DNA of 64,000 nucleotides from Acinetobacter genomosp. 15BJ (GTDB taxonomy: Bacteria; Pseudomonadota; Gammaproteobacteria; Pseudomonadales; Moraxellaceae), in NCBI RefSeq assembly GCF_000400715.1, contig NZ_KE007346.1, positions 364,535-428,534 on the forward strand. Direction: 5' to 3'. Each line of letters opens with the position of its first letter. Position 1 is the stretch's first letter. Both the position numbers and the translations under genes were made by a program. The notes below the pieces were generated by a model that saw only the letters and a program-made list of their open reading frames with translations, was not told the origin of the DNA and ran no database searches. Shown piece by piece: positions 54,643 through 63,668 of the stretch.

Positions 54643-55614
54643 ATGATTAAAGGCTTAGCCATTACACCACCGATACTTGGACGAATCAGCATTGGTAAGA
54701 TTGTCGAAAAGAACGGCAAACGCATCCCTGAAAAGGATGATCAATTCACCATTACCTCTCAAATCCAAAACAAGGACGGGTGGGTAAAACATCCATTGGA
54801 TGAGCAACTACGAGCGAATCAAAACCATCAACAGAATCAAAATCAAACACCCAAATTGCGCTCAATTCCAGTCAGAATGATCTTTAATGATCCTGAATTG
54901 AACCTACGAGCAGAATACAGTTTGTTTGATCGACAAACGGGACGCCCTGTATGTATTGGTAATGGTGAGACTTGTCAAAGGCAAACCAACAAAGGCATTG
55001 AACAACATCCATGCCCATCACCTGATTTATGTGCATTGGCACAAGGAGGGAACTGTAAACCCTTTGGTCGATTACATGTCAATCTAAATGAGTCGGATGA
55101 ATTAGGGACGTTTATTTTTAGAACCACTGGTTTTAATAGTATCCGTACTTTGGCAGCTCGCTTGTCTTACTACCATGCAGCATCCAATGGCTTACTTTCA
55201 TGTCTACCATTGCAATTGACCTTGAGGGGAAAGAGCACCACACAAAGCTATCGAACGCCAGTGTATTACGTCGATTTAACTTTAAGAGATGGTGTCAATC
55301 TTGAACAAGCCATTCAAACGGCTAAGGAGATTGACCAACAAAGCAAGGCTTCAGGATTTAATCAACATGCTTTAGATCAAATAGCACGACAGGGTTATGG
55401 CAATGCTAAGTTTGAGGTGAATTCTGAAGAGGGCTTGGATTTGGTGGAGGAGTTTTATACGGATAAGAATTCTGAAGAAGAACATCAACAGGTTGAGCAT
55501 GTTCAGGCTAAATCAAAGGTAAGGGCGAAATCAAAGCCTAAATTGCAGCAAGGGCAAGACTTTGTGCAGGATATACAAAAAGGATTACAGGGGAGTGTGA
55601 GGGCGGTGAATTAG
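54643..55614 (+). CDS. ICE/phage recombination-associated hypothetical (hydrolase or metal-binding type)
   Basis: 323 residues. RPVCIGNGETCQRQTNKGIE followed by PCPSPDLCALAQGGNCKPFG gives a four to five Cys cluster, likely a zinc site. GTFIFRTTGFNSIRTLAARL and YYVDLTLRDGVNLEQAI are typical of the protein usually found beside DUF932 and YqaJ in ICEs and islands. The C-terminus is basic and Lys/Gln-rich. I infer DNA binding and annealing support, not enzyme activity. Confidence 0.75.
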   Translation: MIKGLAITPPILGRISIGKIVEKNGKRIPEKDDQFTITSQIQNKDGWVKHPLDEQLRANQNHQQNQNQTPKLRSIPVRMIFNDPELNLRAEYSLFDRQTGRPVCIGNGETCQRQTNKGIEQHPCPSPDLCALAQGGNCKPFGRLHVNLNESDELGTFIFRTTGFNSIRTLAARLSYYHAASNGLLSCLPLQLTLRGKSTTQSYRTPVYYVDLTLRDGVNLEQAIQTAKEIDQQSKASGFNQHALDQIARQGYGNAKFEVNSEEGLDLVEEFYTDKNSEEEHQQVEHVQAKSKVRAKSKPKLQQGQDFVQDIQKGLQGSVRAVN

Positions 55615-55620
55615 GTGTAG

Positions 55621-55652
55621 AAGAGAATCCGATTTGTAGGATTCTCTTTTTT
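55621..55652 (+). terminator. Terminator separating recombination block from RM operon
   Basis: AAGAGAATCC / GGATTCTCTT with eight-base loop and T-run. Confidence 0.92.
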
Positions 55653-55715
55653 GCTTGTTAGTCAATTTTTTTTGTGTAATATTATTTAATAAATCAAATA
55701 ATTGTATAAAAGATA

Positions 55716-58034
55716 ATGAGATCAGAGGCAGATACTAGAGCGAACTATATAGATCCTGCACTTGTGAAGGCATCTTGGCAAGCAGGAAACATTATTCGTG
55801 AGCATTATTTTACAGATGGTCGTAAATTAACAGGCGGTACTCGTGGCAGGCGTTGTTTTGTCGATTATCTTTTGTATAAAGATAATCGTTATTTAGCCGT
55901 TATTGAAGCAAAAAAAGAATCAGAACATCCAACTAAGGGATTACAGCAAGCTATTGAGTATGCGAAAAAGCTGAATGTGAGATTTGTCTATTCAAGTAAT
56001 GGTAAGCAAATTTATGAGTTGGACTTAGAAACAGGACGGGGTGATTACATAAATCAGTACCCAACTCCTTTTGAGTTAAGCCGACGTTATGATGATGTTT
56101 CATCCGATATTGGTCAAGAGTTAAGGAGTATCCCTTTTTTATTGGAAGGAGTGATGCAACCTCGTTATTATCAAGAGCTAGCAGTAAATGCTGCTACTGA
56201 TGCTATAGGTCAAGGTAAATCTCGAATTTTACTTACTCTAGCTACAGGTACTGGTAAGACGTTTATTGCTTTCCAAATAGTGCATAAACTATTTCAAGCT
56301 CGATGGAACAGCAACAATCTAGGTTTACGACGACCACGCATTCTTTTTTTAGCAGATCGAAACATCCTAGCTGACCAAGCAATTAATACCTTTAATCCGT
56401 ATGAAAAGGACTTGATCAAAATTAATGGAGATGAAGTTCGTAAGCGTAATGGTGTGGTACCAACAAATGCACATATTTTTTTCGCAATCTATCAGGCGAT
56501 TGCTGAAAGGGAAAATATTGATGGGTATTACAAAGCTTATCCTAGGGATTTTTTTGACTTAGTGATGATTGATGAATGTCATCGCGGCGCTGCTAATGAA
56601 GCAGGTTCTTGGCGAGCCATTCTTGATCATTTTAATAGTGCCGTCCATTTGGGGTTAACGGCTACACCCAAACGCACAGACAATGTAGATACTTATGAAT
56701 ATTTTGGTAAACCCGCTTATGTTTACTCATTGAAAGAAGGTATTAATGATGGTTTCTTAACACCATATCGTGTTAAACGCGTTAGAACTAATTTAGATGA
56801 GCTAGTCTTAACTAATGGTGATGTTATCATTGAAGGTGAGGCTAGTCAGGATCTATATCAGGTAGCAGATTATGACCGTAAGATCATCGTTGATGAGCGT
56901 ACAGAACTAGTTGCGAAAGCTATTTTAGATAATATTAATCTGCTTGAAAAAACTATAGTCTTCTGTGAAAACCAAAATCATGCATTGACTATGCGTGACA
57001 TGATTAACAAATATAAAACCATACGAGACCCACATTACTGTGTACGGGTGACCAGTGATGAAGGCAAAATTGGTCGTGAACTACTAGAAAAATTCCAAGA
57101 TAACGACAAAGACATTCCAACCATTATCACTTCATCTCAAATGCTAACAACAGGAGTTGATGCTCGGAATGTTCGCAATGTTGTGCTTGATAGAACTGTT
57201 GGTTCAATGGTGGAATTTAAACAAATTGTCGGTCGTGGTACACGTATCTTTGATGGAAAGGACTACTTTACTATTATTGATTTTCGGGGAGCAACGAATA
57301 AGTTCTATGATGAGGAGTGGGATGGCGAACCTGAAACACTACGACCTAAAGATACTGGTGGTGATATAACACCAGAACCATATGTTTCAGAGCAGCCAGA
57401 AGGAGATGAGGGAGGGGGAACTGGATCAGATGAACCTAAACCTCGTTTAAAAGTTAAGCTAGGACAGCATCGAGAACTTAAAGTAATCGATGTGGAAATC
57501 CGTTATATCGATGAAAATGGCAAACCTCTAACCATTCAGGAATTTGTTGAAAAATTAATCCAACAATTGCCAGGTCTATTCAAAAGCGTTGATGAACTGA
57601 GGGACATCTGGTCTGATCCTGACCTACGTGAACAATTGTTGGTCAAGCTAGTGCAAGTTGGTTTTAATAGAGAACAGCTATCAACCTTGTGCCGCATCTT
57701 TGATGCTGATGAATGCGATATATTTGACTTATTGGCATTTTTAGCATTTGAACAACCTATGGCTACCCGAAAATCTAGAGCAGATGCTGTACGGAAGAGT
57801 AGTACTTTCTTTGATAAATATGAACAAGAAAAGGCTAAGCAATTCCTACATTTTGTTTTAAACCGCTATGAACAAACTGGTGCTACAGAATTGGCGCGTG
57901 AACGTTTACCAATCTTGATTCAGTTGTCTGGTCTTGGCACTATAAAAGATGCTTCTATGGTTTTTGGTGGTAAATCTGCCTATCTCTTGACAGCCTTTAA
58001 ACAATTACAACATCAGCTTTATCACGTGAATTGA
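55716..58034 (+). CDS. hsdR: Type I restriction-modification endonuclease subunit HsdR
   Basis: 772 residues, the shorter EcoEI/EcoAI-type length. N-terminal nuclease with Asp50 and Glu64-x-Lys66 in IEAKK. SF2 translocase with Walker A ATGTGKT (176-182), DECH (286-289), LGLTATPKRTDN and later QIVGRGTRIFDG. The C-terminal domain matches EcoEI_R_C. It translocates and cuts unmethylated DNA with HsdM and HsdS. The next start codon lies one base after the stop, indicating a single operon. Confidence 0.95.
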   Translation: MRSEADTRANYIDPALVKASWQAGNIIREHYFTDGRKLTGGTRGRRCFVDYLLYKDNRYLAVIEAKKESEHPTKGLQQAIEYAKKLNVRFVYSSNGKQIYELDLETGRGDYINQYPTPFELSRRYDDVSSDIGQELRSIPFLLEGVMQPRYYQELAVNAATDAIGQGKSRILLTLATGTGKTFIAFQIVHKLFQARWNSNNLGLRRPRILFLADRNILADQAINTFNPYEKDLIKINGDEVRKRNGVVPTNAHIFFAIYQAIAERENIDGYYKAYPRDFFDLVMIDECHRGAANEAGSWRAILDHFNSAVHLGLTATPKRTDNVDTYEYFGKPAYVYSLKEGINDGFLTPYRVKRVRTNLDELVLTNGDVIIEGEASQDLYQVADYDRKIIVDERTELVAKAILDNINLLEKTIVFCENQNHALTMRDMINKYKTIRDPHYCVRVTSDEGKIGRELLEKFQDNDKDIPTIITSSQMLTTGVDARNVRNVVLDRTVGSMVEFKQIVGRGTRIFDGKDYFTIIDFRGATNKFYDEEWDGEPETLRPKDTGGDITPEPYVSEQPEGDEGGGTGSDEPKPRLKVKLGQHRELKVIDVEIRYIDENGKPLTIQEFVEKLIQQLPGLFKSVDELRDIWSDPDLREQLLVKLVQVGFNREQLSTLCRIFDADECDIFDLLAFLAFEQPMATRKSRADAVRKSSTFFDKYEQEKAKQFLHFVLNRYEQTGATELARERLPILIQLSGLGTIKDASMVFGGKSAYLLTAFKQLQHQLYHVN

Positions 58035-58035
58035 A

Positions 58036-59832
58036 ATGCAACTAACATTATCTCCTAACCCGCTACACGACCAACCGCAAACTCTATATATCAATAAAGT
58101 AGCAACCTTAATTGGTGAGAACGGCAGTGGAAAATCCAGTATTTTACAATCGTTATTTGAAGAGAGGTTAAATAAGCGCGCACATCGACATTTAAATGTG
58201 GTGTGCTTTTCTTCAGGTCAGAATGAAAATTACTCTGAAAAATTTGGTATTTACCTAAAACGCGAACGCCAAGCAGGTAGAGGATTGGGTTTGGAGTGTC
58301 TATATTTTGATAAATCTTGGTCTAAGTTGCTAATTTTCCTTGCAACAGCAACTAAGCGTACAGGTAAAGTTCGTTCATTCTTACGTGAGCGAGACTATAT
58401 CAATGAGTCTACGACTGAAGGGGATGACCAATCTACTCGCTTAAAATGTGCATTCAAAATAGATAAGAACTATGTCAGTCGCATACAAGATGCATTGAAG
58501 CGAGAAGAAAATGGCGAAGTTAATACGCTTAGAAATACACCTTATTTCCGTTCGCTAGACAGTTTTATTAGCACTTTTCACTCTAGAGATTATGAGTTCG
58601 AGCAACCACTACGTAAGAGAAATATTGAAATATCAGCGAACTGCTTAATAGATGTTTCATTTGACTATCCAAGGCAGCCACAAGCTGGTGAAGACGATGT
58701 AGAAGCTGGTGAAGTAAACGCTCAAGCGCAAAATATAACTTTTGATCCTGAAGTAAGTTTTTTTACCCAAGCGGCAGACAATGATTACTTTATTAATAAA
58801 CAGGGCTGTAAGCTCATTTTCAAAGGTGGTATAGAGCTTGATCATCTAAGCGACGGTGAATACCAACTGTTATTTCTTTATGCATTGATCGACCTTTTTG
58901 ATGCACCGAATACCTTATTTTTGTTTGACGAAGCAGACTCACACCTACATTACAAAAACGTAGAAAAACTATGGTCGTTGCTACACAGCATACAAGGCAA
59001 TTCTATTACAACGACGCATCTATTGGACTCTATTTCAGCAAAAGAAAACCGTATTGAACACCTGAAAGTCGTCGAGCATGGTCGTATCAATGAAGAGAAT
59101 AAAATCAAACAATTGATCAGCCGCCTTAGTGTGCTATCCCGTGCCAAATCGGTTGAATTTGAAGTATGTGGAAAATTACCAAATATTGCTTTATTAGACG
59201 ATTACAACGATTGGATTATTTTCACCAAACTTGTAATACGTGCTGGCTGGGATATAAGCAGGCTAGCTCCTGTGCATGCTATGAAGAAATCATCTAGCTA
59301 TGCAACGGCAAGCGAGACCTTTGGTAAGGGGAAAATAGATTGGCTACATGGTCTGAGTAAGATCGAATCGCCACTAATCACCACCAAGATTTTTCTGATT
59401 TGCGATAGAGACGAAGCAGCTCTAGAGTGGCATGTAAATGATGGTGTACAAGTTAATGGCCGCACTTATCGTGATTTATTGGCTGCAATTCCATGGCCGC
59501 ATGGCACTCATATATCGCCTTATTTGTTGGCTTGGAAACGCCGCGAAATAAAAAATTATTTGCTTTCGCATACGGCACTATCACATTACGGTGTCCTTCA
59601 TCAAATCAACAATAATGATATTGCCCAACGCAACTATTTACAACCTAACAATTCTGCTGATAACGATGATATACGACGTTTAAATGCAAAAGAGGTTATT
59701 GATCCGTTAATCAATACTGAAGGTTTAGGTCTAGATCCTGATAAACTACAAGCTTATATAGACCTGATTCCACCTCAAGAAATCAGTGAAGATATTACCA
59801 ACATGTATAATTTTATTATTGGAAAACTTTAA
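58036..59832 (+). CDS. ABC/AAA-type ATPase encoded within the type I RM operon
   Basis: 598 residues. N-terminal Walker A IGENGSGKSS (about 26-35), signature LSDGEYQ, Walker B LFLFDEADSHLH (Asp298, Glu299) and H-switch His328 make an ABC/SMC-like ATPase. The C-terminal part (about 385-460: ALLDDYNDWIIFTKLVIRAG and FLICDRDEAALEW) resembles DUF4435/TOPRIM-like domains of OLD-type nucleases, with the first acidic residue changed to Asp. The insertion between hsdR and hsdM recalls R-linked ORFs (rloA type). Likely an accessory defence function. Confidence 0.82.
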   Translation: MQLTLSPNPLHDQPQTLYINKVATLIGENGSGKSSILQSLFEERLNKRAHRHLNVVCFSSGQNENYSEKFGIYLKRERQAGRGLGLECLYFDKSWSKLLIFLATATKRTGKVRSFLRERDYINESTTEGDDQSTRLKCAFKIDKNYVSRIQDALKREENGEVNTLRNTPYFRSLDSFISTFHSRDYEFEQPLRKRNIEISANCLIDVSFDYPRQPQAGEDDVEAGEVNAQAQNITFDPEVSFFTQAADNDYFINKQGCKLIFKGGIELDHLSDGEYQLLFLYALIDLFDAPNTLFLFDEADSHLHYKNVEKLWSLLHSIQGNSITTTHLLDSISAKENRIEHLKVVEHGRINEENKIKQLISRLSVLSRAKSVEFEVCGKLPNIALLDDYNDWIIFTKLVIRAGWDISRLAPVHAMKKSSSYATASETFGKGKIDWLHGLSKIESPLITTKIFLICDRDEAALEWHVNDGVQVNGRTYRDLLAAIPWPHGTHISPYLLAWKRREIKNYLLSHTALSHYGVLHQINNNDIAQRNYLQPNNSADNDDIRRLNAKEVIDPLINTEGLGLDPDKLQAYIDLIPPQEISEDITNMYNFIIGKL

Positions 59833-59835
59833 ACC

Positions 59836-61314
59836 ATGTCACTGCAACAGAAAATTGACCGTATTACCGACATTTTACGCCGCGATGATGGTATTAGCGG
59901 CGCTATGCACTATACGGAGCAAACTTCGTGGGTGCTGTTTTTAAAGTTCTTAGATGATTACGAGTCAGAAAAAGAGGATGAGTCAGTTCTCTCAGGTAAA
60001 GACTATCAATCTGTTCTAGATGAAGAACACAGGTGGTCAAATTGGGCTTGTCCTAAAAACAAAGAAGGTAAACTAGATATTAATAAAGCCCGTACAGGGG
60101 ATGATCTTACTGATTATGTAAATAAAAAATTATTCCCTTATTTGAAGGGTTTTGCAAATTCCGCTTTTTCAAGTAATGACCAGCACTCATTTGCTTATAA
60201 AATTGGTGCTATTTTCCAGTATTTAGATAATAAAGTAGCTTCAGGTCATACCTTGCGTGAAGTATTGGATATTGTCGATAGCTTAAATTTCCAATCAGAG
60301 GCCGCCCTATTTGAACTTTCTTTGGTTTATGAGGGTTTGTTGCAAAATATGGGCGATGCTGGTGGTTATGCAGGTGAGTTTTATACTCCTCGTCCAGTCG
60401 TACGTGCGATGGTGCAGGCAATTGATCCACAAGCTGGGCAAACCATTTATGATGCAGCAGCAGGTTCTTGCGGATTTTTGGTGGAAGCCTTTGAACATCT
60501 GAAGAGCAAAAAGAACAAACTATCCACGGAGCAATGGGATTTTATTCAGCGTGATACCTTTTTCGGCTATGAGAAGACTTCATTAGCCTATGTCATGGGC
60601 ATGATGAATATGATTCTGCATGGTATCGAATCGCCCAACTTATTCCGTGGTAATACGCTTACTCAAAATATCCGTGATATTCAGGAAAAAGACCGTTACA
60701 ACATCATTTTGGCTAACCCACCATTTGGAGGGAAAGAGAAGTCGCAGATTCAGCAAAACTTCCCTATCCAAAGTAATGCCACCGAATTGTTGTTCTTACA
60801 GCACTTTATGAAAACGCTAAAAAGTGGTGGTAAAGCAGCTATTGTGGTGCCAGAAGGTGTTTTGTTTCAAACCAACAGTGCCTTTAAACAGGTGAAACAG
60901 GAACTACTGGAAAATTTTAACTTACACACGATTTTAAGTTTGCCTGCTGGAGTGTTCTTGCCATATTCAGGCGTTAAAACCAATGTGCTGTTTTTTGAGC
61001 GCAGCGGTGGCACCAGTGATGTCTGGTACTATGAATGTGAGCCTGATCAAAAGCTTACCAAAAATAAACCTATCACCGATGATCACCTAAAAGAATTTGT
61101 CGAGCTTTATAGTAGTCGTGAAACAACTGACCGTTCATGGACGGTATCGGCTAGAAAATTGGCTGAAGATTATGATCTATCTGCCAAAAATCCCTCCAAA
61201 CAGAAGGAAGCCCAGCATTTAGCACCAAGTGACATCCTTAAGCATATCCGAACTAAAGAAAAATTGGTATCTGGCTTGCTTGATGAAATTGAAGATCTGC
61301 TGGTGGGGAAATAA
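59836..61314 (+). CDS. hsdM: Type I restriction-modification methyltransferase subunit HsdM
   Basis: 492 residues. N-terminal HsdM_N domain, SAM motif I DAAAGSCGFLVEAF (206-214 and on), the amino-methyltransferase motif NPPFGG (294-299), and FYTPRPVVRAMV. It methylates adenine at the N6 position within the sequence set by HsdS. Starts three bases after the ATPase gene. Confidence 0.97.
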   Translation: MSLQQKIDRITDILRRDDGISGAMHYTEQTSWVLFLKFLDDYESEKEDESVLSGKDYQSVLDEEHRWSNWACPKNKEGKLDINKARTGDDLTDYVNKKLFPYLKGFANSAFSSNDQHSFAYKIGAIFQYLDNKVASGHTLREVLDIVDSLNFQSEAALFELSLVYEGLLQNMGDAGGYAGEFYTPRPVVRAMVQAIDPQAGQTIYDAAAGSCGFLVEAFEHLKSKKNKLSTEQWDFIQRDTFFGYEKTSLAYVMGMMNMILHGIESPNLFRGNTLTQNIRDIQEKDRYNIILANPPFGGKEKSQIQQNFPIQSNATELLFLQHFMKTLKSGGKAAIVVPEGVLFQTNSAFKQVKQELLENFNLHTILSLPAGVFLPYSGVKTNVLFFERSGGTSDVWYYECEPDQKLTKNKPITDDHLKEFVELYSSRETTDRSWTVSARKLAEDYDLSAKNPSKQKEAQHLAPSDILKHIRTKEKLVSGLLDEIEDLLVGK

Positions 61315-61316
61315 GC

Positions 61317-62531
61317 ATGGAGCAGGTTTTATATCAATTACCAGAAGGTTGGGAATGGCAGACATTTAATGAAGTTTGTACAAAAATTACTGACGGAGCT
61401 CATGCATCACCTAAAACAGTTGAAGATGGTTTCCCTTATGTGACGGTTAGGGATATAGATAATAAAGGGTATATAGATACAATTAATTGTAAGCGAATCT
61501 CAGAAGAGGACTTTCTGTCTCTTAAGAAAGGGAATTGCTTACCACCTGTTGATTCATTATTACTTTCCAAAGATGGTACTGTTGGGAAGGTTGCTCAAGT
61601 AACAAGTGATTATGATGAATTTGTTGTACTATCATCTTTGGCAATTATCGTTCCAGATAAACAGTTGCTTTTACCTGAATACTTGAAATATTTTCTTATG
61701 TCACCTGAGTTTCAAGATTTCGCAATTGGAAGCAAGACGGGTGCTGCAATCAAGCGAATTGTTCTAAGAACTATAAAAAACTTTAATATTCCGATAGCTC
61801 CATTAGAAAAACAAAAACGCATCGTCGAAAAACTCGATGCATTACTCACCCGCATCAATACTGCTATTGAGCATTTGCAGGAAAGCATTACACTGGCTAA
61901 TGCATTGTATGCAAGTGAATTGGCTTGTGTATTTGGTTCAGGTCAAGACAAATGGCCATTAAGAGAGTTAAATGAAGTTGCTGAAGTAGCGCGAGGCAAG
62001 TCCAAACACCGACCTAGAAACGATAAGTCATTATTTGGTGGTGAGTATCCTTTTATTCAAACAGGGGATGTACGTAATGCTAAAAAATACATCACAAACT
62101 ATTCAGCAACATACAATGAAAAAGGCTTACAGCAGAGCAAGCTATGGTCAAAGGATACCATCTGTTTAACAATCGCGGCAAACATCGGTGATGTGGCAAT
62201 TTTGGGGATGGATGCTTGTTTCCCAGACAGTGTTGTTGGTATATCTTCCTTGGAATTAGAGACAGATTATCTTTATTATTTTCTGACAACACTACAGCAA
62301 CAGCTTGATAGCAAAGCGAATGCGGCAGCTCAGAAAAATATTAATCTGAAAATTCTCTCTGAAATAAAAATCCCAGTTCCCACTCAGGATGAACAAAAAA
62401 GTATTGTTAGACAAATCAACGAAATTGACCGACTAGCTACAAAGGTTAAATTCGAAATTTCTGAAAAAATAACAATGATGCAGCAACTCAAAGCATCAAT
62501 TCTCGATTCCGCCTTCAAAGGCGAGCTCTAA
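61317..62531 (+). CDS. hsdS: Type I restriction-modification specificity subunit HsdS
   Basis: 404 residues. Two target recognition domains: TRD1 about 5-155 and TRD2 about 205-345. Conserved helical spacers follow each, PLEKQKRIVEKLDALLTRIN at about 161-180 and PTQDEQKSIVRQINEIDRLA near 360. The C-terminal ASILDSAFKGEL is the classic HsdS end. The recognition sequence cannot be predicted here. It begins two bases after hsdM. Confidence 0.96.
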   Translation: MEQVLYQLPEGWEWQTFNEVCTKITDGAHASPKTVEDGFPYVTVRDIDNKGYIDTINCKRISEEDFLSLKKGNCLPPVDSLLLSKDGTVGKVAQVTSDYDEFVVLSSLAIIVPDKQLLLPEYLKYFLMSPEFQDFAIGSKTGAAIKRIVLRTIKNFNIPIAPLEKQKRIVEKLDALLTRINTAIEHLQESITLANALYASELACVFGSGQDKWPLRELNEVAEVARGKSKHRPRNDKSLFGGEYPFIQTGDVRNAKKYITNYSATYNEKGLQQSKLWSKDTICLTIAANIGDVAILGMDACFPDSVVGISSLELETDYLYYFLTTLQQQLDSKANAAAQKNINLKILSEIKIPVPTQDEQKSIVRQINEIDRLATKVKFEISEKITMMQQLKASILDSAFKGEL

Positions 62532-62540
62532 GGAGGGAGT

Positions 62541-63668
62541 ATGAGTGGTGGTCAAACCAAAAATGCTGCATTAACAACTGCCTTAGCCTTTCATTACCAA
62601 GTTCTGATTGGCTTGGACAAGTGCTTTGCACTTGAAGAGGGGCAATCAGTTTGGTTTGAAAAAGATGGTGACGTTAGCTTGATGTCACCAAATGCTTTAG
62701 CCTCGACTCAAACCGAAGTTAAAGACTACGCAGCTCCGCTTACTGACCATCACGAAAACTTCTGGAAAACACTCAAGAACTGGTTAGCTCCAGAATTTAA
62801 CCATGCCCAATATGGTATTTTGGTTTTGCACACTACTCAAGCTTTTGGTGCAACCACGCGGTTAAGGGATTGGAATATACAAACCGCTGAGCAACGTTTG
62901 GCTGTGCTACAGGCTGTATTTGCCGAGCGTACGGATGAGCAGATTAATGCTGAAAAACCATCTGATATAATCAAATTGCAGATAGCTGTAATGGCTTGTG
63001 ATGAGGCTTTGCTTAAAAGTGTGCTTGGAAAAGTTACCTTGTTTACTGAGGCTGATAATGTACAAGAATTAGAAAAGCAGATTCTGGCTAAACCAGTTGG
63101 TATACCGAGGAATAACTTAAATAGTTATCTTCATGGCTTAGTTGGATTTGTATATGCTCAAGCAACGCAACAGTCATGGAGCATTAGCCAGAAGGCTTTT
63201 GCTACGAAGTGCGAAGAGTTAACGGCACTTCTTTGTAAAAAAGAATTCACATTTCCATTCTTTTTAGGATTTGAAGCATCTGAGCTTGAAGTTGAATTAC
63301 ATCAAGATCGACCATTCGTGCAAAAAATTGCTGAAATTGAGCATCATGAGATGATACCTGAAGCTGTAGGTAACTGGCTTGAGTTGCAAAACTCTTTGAT
63401 GGAAGAGCTTGATGGGTCCATACTTTATAAAGATAAAACAATTGCCTATCAGAACCAATTAGTTAAAAAATATAAACTTGCTCATTCGAGTGCAAAACTT
63501 GAGATAATTGACCCGATAAAAAGCTCGAAGCTACTTTATAACAAAATCATGGGTGAACATCCATTGAATATGGGCAACGATACGCCGCCTATCGAATATA
63601 AAAATGGTTTAATACACGATGCCATGGATGATGAGGAACGAAATTTGAAATGGAAAATTGAACCGTGA
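62541..63668 (+). CDS. Cap4/DUF4297-like PD-(D/E)xK nuclease, probable ABC-3C effector
   Basis: 375 residues. The N-terminal region has FHYQVLIGLDKCF, then VWFEKDGDVSL with Glu40/Asp44, then TQTEVKDY with Glu59-x-Lys61, the Cap4-type endonuclease pattern. The NFWKTLKNWL segment right after is characteristic of three-component ABC (ABC-3C) effectors. The rest is helical. It starts nine bases after hsdS, with GGAGGG before ATG, and overlaps the next gene by four bases (GTGA). Either a separate ABC-3C system or a new appendage to the RM operon. Confidence 0.75.
   Translation: MSGGQTKNAALTTALAFHYQVLIGLDKCFALEEGQSVWFEKDGDVSLMSPNALASTQTEVKDYAAPLTDHHENFWKTLKNWLAPEFNHAQYGILVLHTTQAFGATTRLRDWNIQTAEQRLAVLQAVFAERTDEQINAEKPSDIIKLQIAVMACDEALLKSVLGKVTLFTEADNVQELEKQILAKPVGIPRNNLNSYLHGLVGFVYAQATQQSWSISQKAFATKCEELTALLCKKEFTFPFFLGFEASELEVELHQDRPFVQKIAEIEHHEMIPEAVGNWLELQNSLMEELDGSILYKDKTIAYQNQLVKKYKLAHSSAKLEIIDPIKSSKLLYNKIMGEHPLNMGNDTPPIEYKNGLIHDAMDDEERNLKWKIEP

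Noticed and set aside
41194-55614. Complete prophage
   Set aside because: No capsid, terminase, portal, tail or lysis genes; only integration, replication, recombination and accessory functions are present.
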